In this document: in pieces, positions 1 to 7,358 of the stretch
How the letters are laid out: every line of letters starts with the position of its first letter
Numbering within the stretch: the first letter of the stretch is position 1
NCBI GenBank assembly: GCA_017522225.1
Contig: JAFWZR010000033.1
Coordinates: 62,001-126,000, forward strand
Source of the DNA: Clostridia bacterium
Lineage (GTDB): Bacteria > Bacillota > Clostridia > Oscillospirales > Acutalibacteraceae
DNA length: 64,000 nucleotides
Direction of reading: 5' to 3'
Position numbers and translations under genes: made by a program
Notes under the pieces: generated by a model
What the model was told of the DNA's origin: nothing
Seen by the model: the letters and a program-made list of their open reading frames with translations, nothing else
Databases searched by the model: none

Positions 1-371
1 TCGATAACGCGCTCATCAACACCCTCGTAATGACCGCAGAGTATTGCTATATTGTCAAGCTTTGAAAGTTCCTTTACCCTCTCCTGAGTAAGAATTTTTC
101 CCTGCGGTGACATATAGATAAGGTGCGGACGCTTACCGAGCTTTTCGGTCAGTGCACAAAAACAATCGTAAATCGGGTCAACCTGCATCAGCATACCGAG
201 TCCGCCGCCGTAGGTTGCATCATCAACACGGCGATGCTTGTCTTTTGAGTATTCCCTTATGTTGGTGCAGTTGATTTCAACAAGTCCGCTTTCACGGGAT
301 CTGCCGATTATACTTTCGCCAAGTACACTTTCACACATTTCGGGAAAGAGAGTTAAAATGTCAATTCTCAT
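1..371 (-). CDS. trmD: tRNA (guanine-N1)-methyltransferase TrmD (N-terminal part, cut by window edge)
   Basis: TrmD methylates G37 of tRNAs that have G at position 36, using SAM, and prevents frameshifting. About 123 N-terminal residues are visible. They begin MRIDILTLFPEM and contain the family hallmarks GGGLGML and LCGHYEGVDERV, the latter at the knot-type SAM site. The start codon lies inside the end of rimM with an 11-nt overlap, which implies translational coupling. The order rpsP-khpA-rimM-trmD is the classic Firmicutes arrangement. The C-terminal half lies outside the window. Confidence 0.95.
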   Translation of the reverse strand, partial: MRIDILTLFPEMCESVLGESIIGRSRESGLVEINCTNIREYSKDKHRRVDDATYGGGLGMLMQVDPIYDCFCALTEKLGKRPHLIYMSPQGKILTQERVKELSKLDNIAILCGHYEGVDERVI

Positions 372-879
372 CGTCAAAAATTCCTCTCAAAGGCTTGATT
401 TCAACACGGTTTGCGGCAACATCAACATTGATAACAACATCGGGAATTGCAGGGATAAGATACTCCTTACCGTCCTTTGTAATGTGCCATACATCGTTTG
501 CACCTGTTTCGCTCACATCCGACAATGTGCCGTAGCACACGCTGTCATCGTCCGCATCAAAAACATCACAGCCGATGAGCTCGGATATAAAATACGAGCC
601 CTCTGCGATTTTCGCATCCGCACGCTTTATAAAAAGCACACGGTTACGCATTGCCGCTGCAGACTCAACAGTGTCGATTCCCTCAAGCTTTAAAATAACA
701 ACGTTACCGTGGGGTCTTGCAGAAATGACTTTTACACTTTTGTTCCCACTATTATCATAGTAAAGAGTTTTGAATTGTTTCATAAATTCGGGACCGTCCG
801 CCCACGGATTAACACGCATTTCACCGCGCACACCGTGTGTGCCGACAATCTGACCGACTTCGAGATATTCTTTAATCAT
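361..879 (-). CDS. rimM: 16S rRNA processing protein RimM
   Basis: RimM binds ribosomal protein S19 and helps mature the head of the 30S subunit. The 172-aa product has the usual family length. It has an N-terminal beta-barrel starting IKEYLEVGQIVGTHGVRGE (the VGxxxxxHGVRGE hallmark) and a C-terminal PRC-barrel-like region ending in a run of valine-rich strands. The start is ATG with an AAGGTG ribosome-binding site about 6 nt upstream. A terminator-like hairpin separates it from khpA, so rimM-trmD may be expressed at a lower level than rpsP-khpA. Its last codons overlap the start of trmD. Confidence 0.95.
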   Translation of the reverse strand: MIKEYLEVGQIVGTHGVRGEMRVNPWADGPEFMKQFKTLYYDNSGNKSVKVISARPHGNVVILKLEGIDTVESAAAMRNRVLFIKRADAKIAEGSYFISELIGCDVFDADDDSVCYGTLSDVSETGANDVWHITKDGKEYLIPAIPDVVINVDVAANRVEIKPLRGIFDDEN

Positions 880-907
880 AAAAACACCTTCAGTGTAACG
901 GTAATTT

Positions 908-935
908 AAAAAGGGCCGACAAAGCGACCCTTTTT
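908..935 (-). terminator. Intrinsic terminator or attenuator between khpA and rimM
   Basis: On the minus strand an A-run leads into GGGTCG, a six-base loop, CGGCCC and a run of five T. It lies within the operon, about 10 nt after the khpA stop, so it probably reduces rather than ends transcription into rimM-trmD. Confidence 0.7.
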
Positions 936-944
936 GTGCTGGAT

Positions 945-1178
945 TTAGTCAATTTCAACAGAAATCTTCTGCTCACTGCGGTTAGCTGCTGAACGCATAA
1001 CAATACGGATTGCCTTTGCGATTCTGCCCTGCTTACCGATAACGCGTCCCATATCGTCGGGAGCAACATGGAGATGGTAAACGATTACGCCATCCTCATC
1101 CGGCTCGTCAACAACAACTGAAACTGCGTCGGGATCGTTTACAAGACCCTGAGCGATCTGTGTCAATAACTCTTTCAT
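945..1178 (-). CDS. khpA: KH-domain RNA-binding protein KhpA
   Basis: This small RNA-binding protein (YlqC/KhpA family) partners with KhpB/Jag in Gram-positive bacteria and affects cell size and sRNA-mediated control. The 77-aa product is a single KH domain with the GxxG loop visible as VIGKQGRIAKAIR near residues 44-56. It ends in the SEQKISVEID type of tail seen in the family. A GGAGG ribosome-binding site precedes the ATG. It lies 20 nt after rpsP, in the conserved rpsP-khpA-rimM-trmD order. Confidence 0.93.
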   Translation of the reverse strand: MKELLTQIAQGLVNDPDAVSVVVDEPDEDGVIVYHLHVAPDDMGRVIGKQGRIAKAIRIVMRSAANRSEQKISVEID

Positions 1179-1198
1179 CTTTTAACTCCTCCGAGTAA

Positions 1199-1441
1199 TT
1201 ATTTGATGATGCCGTTCTTCTTGAAGAGATCCTTAACTGTGTCTGTGGGCTGAGCGCCGTTTGCAAGCCACTTAGCAGCCTTTTCAGCATCAATTTTAAC
1301 CTCTGCGGGCTCTGTCATCGGATTGTAAGTACCGATTTCGTCAATGAATCTGCCGTCACGGGGATACTTTGAATCTGCTACTACTACACGATAGAAAGGA
1401 GCTCTCTTTGCACCCATACGACGAAGTCTGATTTTAACCAT
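1199..1441 (-). CDS. rpsP: 30S ribosomal protein S16
   Basis: This is a small-subunit ribosomal protein needed for assembly of the 5' domain of 16S rRNA. It has 80 aa from the start [20 protein letters not shown], the invariant S16 N-terminus. A longer reading frame extends 14 codons upstream, but the GGAGGAAT ribosome-binding site sits directly before the internal ATG, so the short form is chosen. It lies between ffh and khpA, as in many Firmicutes. Confidence 0.97.
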   Translation of the reverse strand: MVKIRLRRMGAKRAPFYRVVVADSKYPRDGRFIDEIGTYNPMTEPAEVKIDAEKAAKWLANGAQPTDTVKDLFKKNGIIK

Positions 1442-1511
1442 GATAAATTCCTCCAAAATAAAAATATAAATTTTATATATCAATCACGCAAAGTGACTTG
1501 TGCGTGTTGAA

Positions 1512-2858
1512 TTAAATATCGAAGCCTTTCAGTGCTGAAAGGTCGGGTCTGCCGCGTCTGCGTTTTTTGCCCTTGCCGTTCAACTGCTTAAACATCTTCT
1601 GCATCTGCTTATGCTGAGAGAGAAGTCTGTTAACAGCCTCAACCTCCTGACCGCACCCCTGTGCGATACGACGTTTTCTTGACGGGTTGAGAATTTCGGG
1701 CTTTTCGCGTTCCTGCGGAGTCATAGACTGAATAATAGCCTTGATTCTGTCGAACTGACGCTCGTCTATATCAACATCCTTGATCTGCTTTTCCATACCG
1801 GGAATCATTGAGAGAGTGTCCTTGATAGAACCCATCTTGCGGACCTGGTCGAGCTGATCCATAAGGTCGTTGAGGTCAAATTTGTTCTGACGAAGCTTCT
1901 TTTCAAGCTCCATTGCCTTTTTCTCATCAAGTGCGATTTCCGCCTTTTCGATAAGTGAAAGCATATCACCCATACCGAGGATTCTTGATGCCATACGGTC
2001 GGGGTGGAAAATGTCAAGATCAGTAAGCTTTTCACCTATACCGACAAACTTAATGGGCTTGCCCGTTACCGCTCTTGTGGAAAGAGCCGCACCGCCTCGT
2101 GTATCACCGTCGAGCTTTGTAAGCACGATACCGTCAATTCCGAGTGCATCGTTGAAGGATGTTGCAACGTTAACCGCATCCTGACCTGTCATTGAGTCAA
2201 CAACAAGAAGGATTTCGTGAGGCTTAACCTCAGCCTTGACATTCTTAAGCTCGGTCATAAGCTCCTCGTCAATGTGGAGACGACCTGCAGTATCAAGGAA
2301 AACGTAGTCATAACCCTGATCTTTTGCGAGTTTGATTGCTTCGCGTGCAATTTCAACGGGATTTGTCTGACCCATTTCAAAAACAGGCACTCCGATGCTT
2401 TCACCGACAACCTGCAGCTGCTTGATAGCGGCCGGACGGTAGATGTCACAAGCAACAAGTAACGGTCTGTGACCCTCATTCTTGAGTCTTAATGCAATTT
2501 TTGCACTGTGAGTTGTCTTACCTGAACCCTGAAGACCGCACATCATAACGACTGTCGGCGGATGGTTTGCAATCGCAAGACGTGATTTTGTACCACCCAT
2601 AAGCTCGGTAAGCTCTTCTTTAACTATTTTAATAACCATCTGCGCAGGTGTAAGACTTTCCATAACCTGCTCACCGACGGCTCTCTGGCTAACCTTTTCG
2701 GTAAAGTCCTTGGCAACCTTGTAGTTAACGTCAGCCTCGAGCAACGCGAGACGAACCTCTCGCATAGCGCTCTTAACATCGGCTTCTGTCAAGGCACCCT
2801 TGCTTTTCAGTCGTTGAAAAGCGGCTTCGAGTCTGTCCGAAAGACCCTCAAATGCCAT
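1512..2858 (-). CDS. ffh: Signal recognition particle protein Ffh
   Basis: Ffh is the GTPase subunit of SRP. With the 4.5S RNA and FtsY it delivers nascent membrane and secreted proteins to SecYEG. The 448-aa product has an N-domain (from MAFEGLSDRLEAAFQRL), a G-domain with P-loop GLQGSGKTTHSAK near residue 105, DTAGR and TKLDGDTRGG, and a C-terminal Met-rich M-domain. It ends in a basic tail (KGKKRRRGRP). An upstream GTG in frame was rejected because the AAAGGTGG ribosome-binding site is spaced for the internal ATG. It is preceded by ylxM, its usual neighbour. Confidence 0.96.
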   Translation of the reverse strand: MAFEGLSDRLEAAFQRLKSKGALTEADVKSAMREVRLALLEADVNYKVAKDFTEKVSQRAVGEQVMESLTPAQMVIKIVKEELTELMGGTKSRLAIANHPPTVVMMCGLQGSGKTTHSAKIALRLKNEGHRPLLVACDIYRPAAIKQLQVVGESIGVPVFEMGQTNPVEIAREAIKLAKDQGYDYVFLDTAGRLHIDEELMTELKNVKAEVKPHEILLVVDSMTGQDAVNVATSFNDALGIDGIVLTKLDGDTRGGAALSTRAVTGKPIKFVGIGEKLTDLDIFHPDRMASRILGMGDMLSLIEKAEIALDEKKAMELEKKLRQNKFDLNDLMDQLDQVRKMGSIKDTLSMIPGMEKQIKDVDIDERQFDRIKAIIQSMTPQEREKPEILNPSRKRRIAQGCGQEVEAVNRLLSQHKQMQKMFKQLNGKGKKRRRGRPDLSALKGFDI

Positions 2859-2872
2859 TACAGGCACCACCT

Positions 2873-3247
2873 TTAATTATAATTTTCTGTAAGAAGTGTC
2901 TGAGCAATCGCTTTGATTTTAGCGGTGCTGTCGTTAACTTCCATTGAAAGGGAATGACTGCGGTTGTATATTGCTATTTCCTCGGCATATTCGATAATCT
3001 CGCTCAGGCCGATTTTCATATTTTCAAACCTTGAAACAAGTCCGAGGCGCTCTTCCATTGAAATAAGCTGATTCTCAGCTCTCTTGATGGCATCACGCAC
3101 ACCCTGACGTGTTATTCCCTCGTCTGCGGCAATCTCTGAAAGTGAAAGATCATCGTTGTAATAGAAGCTTATAAAACTGCGCTGCTTTTCCGTCAGCATA
3201 TCGCCGTAAAAGTCAAGCAAGAGAGTCATATCAAGATTCTTACTCAC
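2873..3247 (-). CDS. ylxM: YlxM-family helix-turn-helix protein, SRP operon
   Basis: This is a UPF0122/YlxM protein with a sigma70 region-4-like helix-turn-helix (residues about 18-60: LTEKQRSFISFYYNDDLSLSEIA then GITRQGVRDAIKR). In streptococci the homologue stimulates SRP GTPase activity. It has 124 aa and starts at GTG with AAAGGAG 8 nt upstream. It is the first gene of the ylxM-ffh-rpsP transcript. The strong promoter upstream is followed at once by a terminator-like hairpin (separate entries). Confidence 0.9.
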   Translation of the reverse strand: MSKNLDMTLLLDFYGDMLTEKQRSFISFYYNDDLSLSEIAADEGITRQGVRDAIKRAENQLISMEERLGLVSRFENMKIGLSEIIEYAEEIAIYNRSHSLSMEVNDSTAKIKAIAQTLLTENYN

Positions 3248-3271
3248 AACAAAAGCTCCTTTACAAAAAAT

Positions 3272-3300
3272 TGCCTGTAAAGTTTTTTTCTTTACAGGCA
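3272..3300 (-). promoter_or_regulatory. Leader hairpin at the 5' end of the ylxM-ffh transcript
   Basis: TGCCTGTAAAG and CTTTACAGGCA form an 11-bp perfect stem with an A-rich 7-nt loop, followed on the minus strand by ATTTTTTG. It starts within a few bases of the predicted transcription start, so it could be an attenuator, a 5'-stabilising stem-loop, or a terminator for read-through from the glycerate kinase gene. Confidence 0.6.
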
Positions 3301-3303
3301 GTG

Positions 3304-3332
3304 ATTATACATTATATGCAGACCGTTGTCAA
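3304..3332 (-). promoter_or_regulatory. Sigma-A promoter for ylxM-ffh-rpsP
   Basis: The minus strand has a perfect -35 TTGACA, a 17-nt spacer and a perfect -10 TATAAT. The predicted start is about position 3297, inside the hairpin described above. Confidence 0.8.
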
Positions 3333-3371
3333 GTCTTTTTATGATATTTTTTGAGTTTGTTTTCCTGTCAG

Positions 3372-3478
3372 TTTTCCACAGCTTTTTGTGGAAAGCTATG
3401 TGGAAAATGATTTTGCCGGCCATATATTGTATTTTTGAACTCAGAACTATGCTATATATGCCCTCAGGGTGTGGAAAA
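3372..3478. repeat. Four TGTGGAAA(A) motifs resembling DnaA boxes
   Basis: TGTGGAAAA occurs on the plus strand at about 3399 and 3470, as its complement at 3372-3380, and as the shorter TGTGGAAA at 3387. Each full copy differs from the DnaA box TGTGGATAA at one base. The rest of this 170-bp stretch between ylxM and the glycerate kinase gene is AT-rich with no gene. Confidence 0.35.
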
Positions 3479-3500
3479 CTCGGTTGAAAGTGTGTAAAAT

Positions 3501-4613
3501 TCACCTTTTACAGTATAAATAATCCTCCGCCATCTGCCTTGCAGCTGCGGCAAGGTCATCAAAGCATTCCCTCTGCAGTACATCAAACGGCTTACCCACC
3601 GTGTCGGTAACATAGACCTTGCGGATTTTTGAATCCTCGGGCAGGTCAATTTTACATCTGCCCGCAACGGCTATAACAGGCGTGTTGCCCGAAAGCTCGG
3701 CAACGCTTGACGGTGCTTTGCCGAGAAGTGACTGTTCATCAAAACAGCCCTCACCCGTAATAATCAGGTCGGCTGATTCCGCCAGGGTATCCAATCCCAT
3801 TGAACGCAGAAGCGTAGGTGCACCCTTGACAAGCTCGGCACTCAGTAAGCTTACAAGACAGAAGCCAAGTCCGCCCGCGGCACCTGCACCCTCAAGAAGA
3901 GAATTATCCTTACCTATCGTACGCCTCACAGCCTCCGAAAAATTACGCAAGCCTTTATCAAGAAGCTCCACCATACATTCGTCAGCACCCTTCTGCGGTG
4001 CAAAGACATAAGCAGCACCCTCTTCGCCGTAAAGCGGACTTGTGACATCGCAAAGAACTTTTATATCAGCAGTCTTAAGTCGGCTGTCAATGCCCTCCAA
4101 ATCAATTTTATACACATCCGAAAGACCTTTGCCGTTAAGAGATACCTCATTGCCTGATTTATCCGTAAATTTTACACCCAGAGCCGCGGCACAGCCTAAG
4201 CCTGCGTCATTGGTGGCACTTCCGCCGATGCCCAAAAGGATCTTTGTACAGCCGCGGTCAAGAGCAGCTCTGATAAGTTCGCCCGTTCCGTAGGTTGTGG
4301 TCAGCAGCGGATTTTTGTTTTCTCCCACAAGAGGCAGACCGCTTGCTGCCGCCATTTCAATAATGGCAGTACCGTCGGGCATTATGCCGTAAAACGATTC
4401 GATTTTATTGAAATACGGGTCATTTACCGTAACACTTACACGCTCGCCTCCGCCTGAAAGCAGAGCGTCGACCGTACCCTCTCCGCCGTCGGCAATCGGC
4501 AGACAACGGATATCAAGCATCGGATCAGCCTTTAGAAACTCATTTTTTATTATTTCGCATACCTCGCTTGCGGTCATAGTACCCTTGAAAGAATCGGGAG
4601 CAATAATAATCAT
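3501..4613 (-). CDS. glxK: Glycerate kinase (GarK/GlxK family)
   Basis: It phosphorylates D-glycerate with ATP (2- or 3-phosphoglycerate according to subfamily) and feeds glycolysis. The 370-aa product has the usual length. It starts MIIIAPDSFKGTMTASEV, the family N-terminus, and has IADGGEGT, the Gly-rich GIGGSATNDAGLG and late TGEGCFDEQSLLGKAP, all characteristic. An AGGATG ribosome-binding site precedes the ATG. It starts 4 nt after the threonine-aldolase-like gene, so the two are likely co-transcribed. Confidence 0.93.
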   Translation of the reverse strand: MIIIAPDSFKGTMTASEVCEIIKNEFLKADPMLDIRCLPIADGGEGTVDALLSGGGERVSVTVNDPYFNKIESFYGIMPDGTAIIEMAAASGLPLVGENKNPLLTTTYGTGELIRAALDRGCTKILLGIGGSATNDAGLGCAAALGVKFTDKSGNEVSLNGKGLSDVYKIDLEGIDSRLKTADIKVLCDVTSPLYGEEGAAYVFAPQKGADECMVELLDKGLRNFSEAVRRTIGKDNSLLEGAGAAGGLGFCLVSLLSAELVKGAPTLLRSMGLDTLAESADLIITGEGCFDEQSLLGKAPSSVAELSGNTPVIAVAGRCKIDLPEDSKIRKVYVTDTVGKPFDVLQRECFDDLAAAARQMAEDYLYCKR

Positions 4614-4617
4614 ACAA

Positions 4618-5643
4618 TCATCCTAACAAATCAATAAGCTCATCTACCTGTGACTTTTCGGTTGCCCAGCTTGTAGCAAAACGGATAACCGTTCGCCCGT
4701 CAAGCTTATGCCAGAAGCCGTAACCGACCTTATCCTTGATCAAGTCAAGCTTTTCGTCATCAACAACTACAAATTGCTGATTGGTAGGAGAGTCAAGGAA
4801 CATCTCATAACCAAGATTTTTAAGCTCATCACGCAAATACATCGCATTATCGATTGCGTTTTTTGAAATCTCAAAATACAGTCCGTCCGTAAAAAGGGTA
4901 TCAAACTGTACTCCTGCAACCCATCCCTTTGCAAGTAAGGCACCGTGGCGTTTAATCTGCACAAAAAGCTTCTTTACCGAGTCGGGATTCGGGATAACAA
5001 GAGCCTCTCCCAGCATCGCGCCAACCTTTGTTCCGCCGATATAAAAGCCATCGGCGAGCCTTGCGAGTTCAGGAAGTGTTATATCGCAAACGGGTGACAT
5101 CAGACCGTAGCCGAGTCTTGCACCGTCAACATAGAGACGCAGAGAATAGCTGTCACAGATTTTACGCAGGCTTTCAAGCTCTGCCCTTGAGTAAATCGTG
5201 CCGTATTCAGTCGGGAATGATATGTAAACAAGTCCCGGCTGTGCCGAATGCTCGTGATTTTTGTCAGCATAGAAGGACTGCATATAGCCCTCGAGTGTTT
5301 CAGGCATAAGCTTTCCGTTTTCACCCTCAAGCGTTATAACCTTGTGCCCGCAGGATTCTATTGCGCCTGTTTCGTGTGTAGCGATGTGTCCTGTTGATGC
5401 GCAGATAACTGCCTCATAGCCTTCAATCAGAGCGTCAATCGCAACCTTGTTGGTCTGCGTACCGCCTATAAGAAAATACACAAGCGCATCGGGACAGTTA
5501 CACTCCTTGCGGATTTTGTCCTTAGCCGATTCCGTGTATACATCGAAGCCGTAGCTTGTATTCTTATCAAAATTTATCTCCGTAAGTTTTTGGAGAATTC
5601 TCGGGTGAGCCGTCTCCATATAGTCGCTGTCAAAACGCAACAT
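4618..5643 (-). CDS. ltaE: PLP-dependent aldolase, low-specificity threonine aldolase family
   Basis: This is a beta-eliminating lyase fold enzyme expected to split L-threonine or L-allo-threonine into glycine and acetaldehyde. It has 341 aa, typical length. It starts MLRFDSDYMETAHPRIL; HIATHETGAIE is the PLP-ring stacking region, YVDGARLGYG contains the PLP-binding Asp, and FYIGGTKVGAMLGEA carries the Schiff-base lysine. A GGAGGTAAA ribosome-binding site precedes the ATG, and a terminator isolates it from the gene upstream. Exact substrate preference cannot be read from sequence. Confidence 0.85.
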   Translation of the reverse strand: MLRFDSDYMETAHPRILQKLTEINFDKNTSYGFDVYTESAKDKIRKECNCPDALVYFLIGGTQTNKVAIDALIEGYEAVICASTGHIATHETGAIESCGHKVITLEGENGKLMPETLEGYMQSFYADKNHEHSAQPGLVYISFPTEYGTIYSRAELESLRKICDSYSLRLYVDGARLGYGLMSPVCDITLPELARLADGFYIGGTKVGAMLGEALVIPNPDSVKKLFVQIKRHGALLAKGWVAGVQFDTLFTDGLYFEISKNAIDNAMYLRDELKNLGYEMFLDSPTNQQFVVVDDEKLDLIKDKVGYGFWHKLDGRTVIRFATSWATEKSQVDELIDLLG

Positions 5644-5660
5644 AATTTTACCTCCAAAGC

Positions 5661-5687
5661 AAAAAGGGACGTTTATAGCGTCCCTGA
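5661..5687 (-). terminator. Intrinsic terminator after the small Cys protein
   Basis: On the minus strand GGGACGC, a loop, GTCCC and TTTTTGC lie directly after the stop at 5692. Confidence 0.75.
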
Positions 5688-5691
5688 ATAA

Positions 5692-5907
5692 TTAAAGTGC
5701 AAAATCTTCTTTTGTAAAACTGCCCATACTCTTACGGCGCGGAGGCACTCTTTTAAGCGGGTCATATTTAAAGCTGCGGCAACTTGAATCAAGCTGTCTT
5801 ATACCCGTTTTAACACAAAGTACACTCTCACCGTCGGGCGCAAGAATGCCGTGTGCACAGATTCCGCACGCAGGCGTTGTTTCTTTATTGAGAACGGATT
5901 TCCTCAT
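5692..5907 (-). CDS. Small Cys-containing protein of unknown function
   Basis: A 71-aa soluble protein. CGICAHG, a lone VLCVKTGI cysteine and the CRSFKYDPLKRVPPRR stretch give four cysteines that could bind a metal. The same arrangement (CxxCxHG, then C, then SCRxFKYDPLxRVP) is familiar from short uncharacterised Clostridia proteins, but no function is known to me. The start at 5907 is preferred over the ATG three codons upstream because AAGG would abut the upstream ATG. It ends at a terminator and is probably monocistronic. Confidence 0.75.
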   Translation of the reverse strand: MRKSVLNKETTPACGICAHGILAPDGESVLCVKTGIRQLDSSCRSFKYDPLKRVPPRRKSMGSFTKEDFAL

Positions 5908-5944
5908 TTTCATCATCCTTAAGCTTTACTCTTTTTATATTATA

Positions 5945-7006
5945 TCATATTCTGCCTGTTGTTTCAAGTAAGCGTTTTGACTTGCCGTCAAGAATCACAA
6001 ACGCACACATCACAAGCATCGCGGCAGCAGCAGGAGCTGAGACCGAAAATGCGGCAGGCAGGATTTGTGACTGTGAGGAAAACACGCTGATTTCACACGG
6101 AAAGATTCTGAACAATACCGTCGCAAATGCCGTTGCCAGACTGCCGTGAATTATTCGTGAAAGCAAAAAACGGCTGAGCCTCAAGCCCGTGACTTTTACA
6201 TAAGGAAAAAGCTGACAGTGTACCGACAAGCCTCCCCATCCTATCACAAGAGCCTGTATGCTGACGGGAAAAAGCTCGGTAGCCGATGCGCACCCGCTTG
6301 TCACCTCGGTTATCATATTTATCCCGGCAAGAGTTGTATCGTCAAACGGCAGCCTGCGCAGATATGCATTAAGGCAGGAAAAAATAAGAATCCATCCGCA
6401 CATCATCAGCATAGAATCGGTACCGTGCATCACGCTTTGCGAAATAACGCCCGCATTGAATTCGGTTGTCTCTTTTCGGATAAGAGCTTTTTCACAGTCG
6501 AAGCAGCGAAGAAACACACCCATAAACAACGAAGCCATTACAGCAGACAGATAAAGTATGATACCTGCTTTTCTGCTTGACAGCATCACAGTGCCGACCG
6601 TACCGATTACAAACGCAGGTCCCGCATTCACACAGAAGAGCATCAGCCGTCTGCCCTGCTTTTCGGTTATGCTTCCGTTTTCAAGCAACTGAGCCGTCAT
6701 CTTTGCACCGACAGGATAACCGCCAACAGCACTCATAAGCACAACACAGCCCGTGCTCCCCGAAAGGTTAAACAGAAGCTTCGTTACGGGTGATAAATAA
6801 TTGCCGACAATTTCGCAGAGTCCTGAGCGTACAATAAAATCTGAAAGCACCATAAACGGATATGCGGGCGGTATGACCGCACTAGCACACAGGGTAAGGG
6901 CGGAGCTGACTGCCGTAACCATCGTTGCGGGATCGTAAAAGAAGATCACTATAAATCCCACAACGGCAAAAATGCAGAAAAAGATTTTTAATCTGTAATT
7001 ATTCAC
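5945..7006 (-). CDS. ylbJ: Sporulation integral membrane protein YlbJ
   Basis: YlbJ is a polytopic membrane protein made in the mother cell under sigma-E in Bacillus and required for spore cortex formation. The 353-aa product has about eight hydrophobic segments. Family features include SAVIPPAYPFMVLSDF near the N-terminus, the conserved MSAVGGYPVGAKMTAQL and the nucleoside-transporter-like gate segment LFCVNAGPAFVIGTVG. The start is placed at GTG 7006 because GGGTGAT lies 5 nt upstream; a frame to 7042 has no such site. It is divergent from the sporulation genes yqfC and yqfD. Confidence 0.85.
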   Translation of the reverse strand: MNNYRLKIFFCIFAVVGFIVIFFYDPATMVTAVSSALTLCASAVIPPAYPFMVLSDFIVRSGLCEIVGNYLSPVTKLLFNLSGSTGCVVLMSAVGGYPVGAKMTAQLLENGSITEKQGRRLMLFCVNAGPAFVIGTVGTVMLSSRKAGIILYLSAVMASLFMGVFLRCFDCEKALIRKETTEFNAGVISQSVMHGTDSMLMMCGWILIFSCLNAYLRRLPFDDTTLAGINMITEVTSGCASATELFPVSIQALVIGWGGLSVHCQLFPYVKVTGLRLSRFLLSRIIHGSLATAFATVLFRIFPCEISVFSSQSQILPAAFSVSAPAAAAMLVMCAFVILDGKSKRLLETTGRI

Positions 7007-7064
7007 AGCAATCACCCGTAAATATATATGAGAGAGAATCACTTTGTTATGATAGGAGATTTTT

Positions 7065-7358
7065 ATGGCATTTTCGGATTATCAACAATTCAGGACTCCC
7101 CTGTCGCACAGAATCTGCGATATACTCGAGCTGCCTGAAGATATGTGTTCAAGCTGCGGATACATAGAGCTTGTGTCAAACACCTGTGCACTTGTTGACG
7201 GATGCAAAAGCGTATTGGAGTACAGCGATGAGTTTATCAAGCTGAATCTTGGTAAAACAGCTGTAAGCTTTGTCGGCAACTCACTGCGCATACGCTCACT
7301 TTCGATGGCTCAGGCTCTTGTTGAGGGATTCATTGTAAAAGTGGAGTTCTGCAACTGA
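7065..7358 (+). CDS. yqfC: Sporulation protein YqfC (YabP family)
   Basis: This small protein is needed for sporulation in Bacillus, where it is in the sigma-E regulon. The 97-aa product has the YabP/YqfC fold: ILELPEDM, then IELVSNTCALVDGCKSVLEY and SLRIRSLSMAQALVEGFI. An AGGAG ribosome-binding site lies 6 nt before ATG. The stop overlaps the yqfD start by one base (TGATG), so translation is coupled. I see no clear sigma-E type promoter in the short gap to ylbJ. Confidence 0.9.
   Translation: MAFSDYQQFRTPLSHRICDILELPEDMCSSCGYIELVSNTCALVDGCKSVLEYSDEFIKLNLGKTAVSFVGNSLRIRSLSMAQALVEGFIVKVEFCN

Noticed and set aside
238..693. Open frame on the plus strand opposite trmD/rimM
   Set aside because: Lies fully antisense to conserved genes, has no ribosome-binding site and no recognisable domain.
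1486..1507. CACGCA...GCGTG hairpin between rpsP and ffh
   Set aside because: Has no T-run and an imperfect stem; not enough to call a terminator or regulator.
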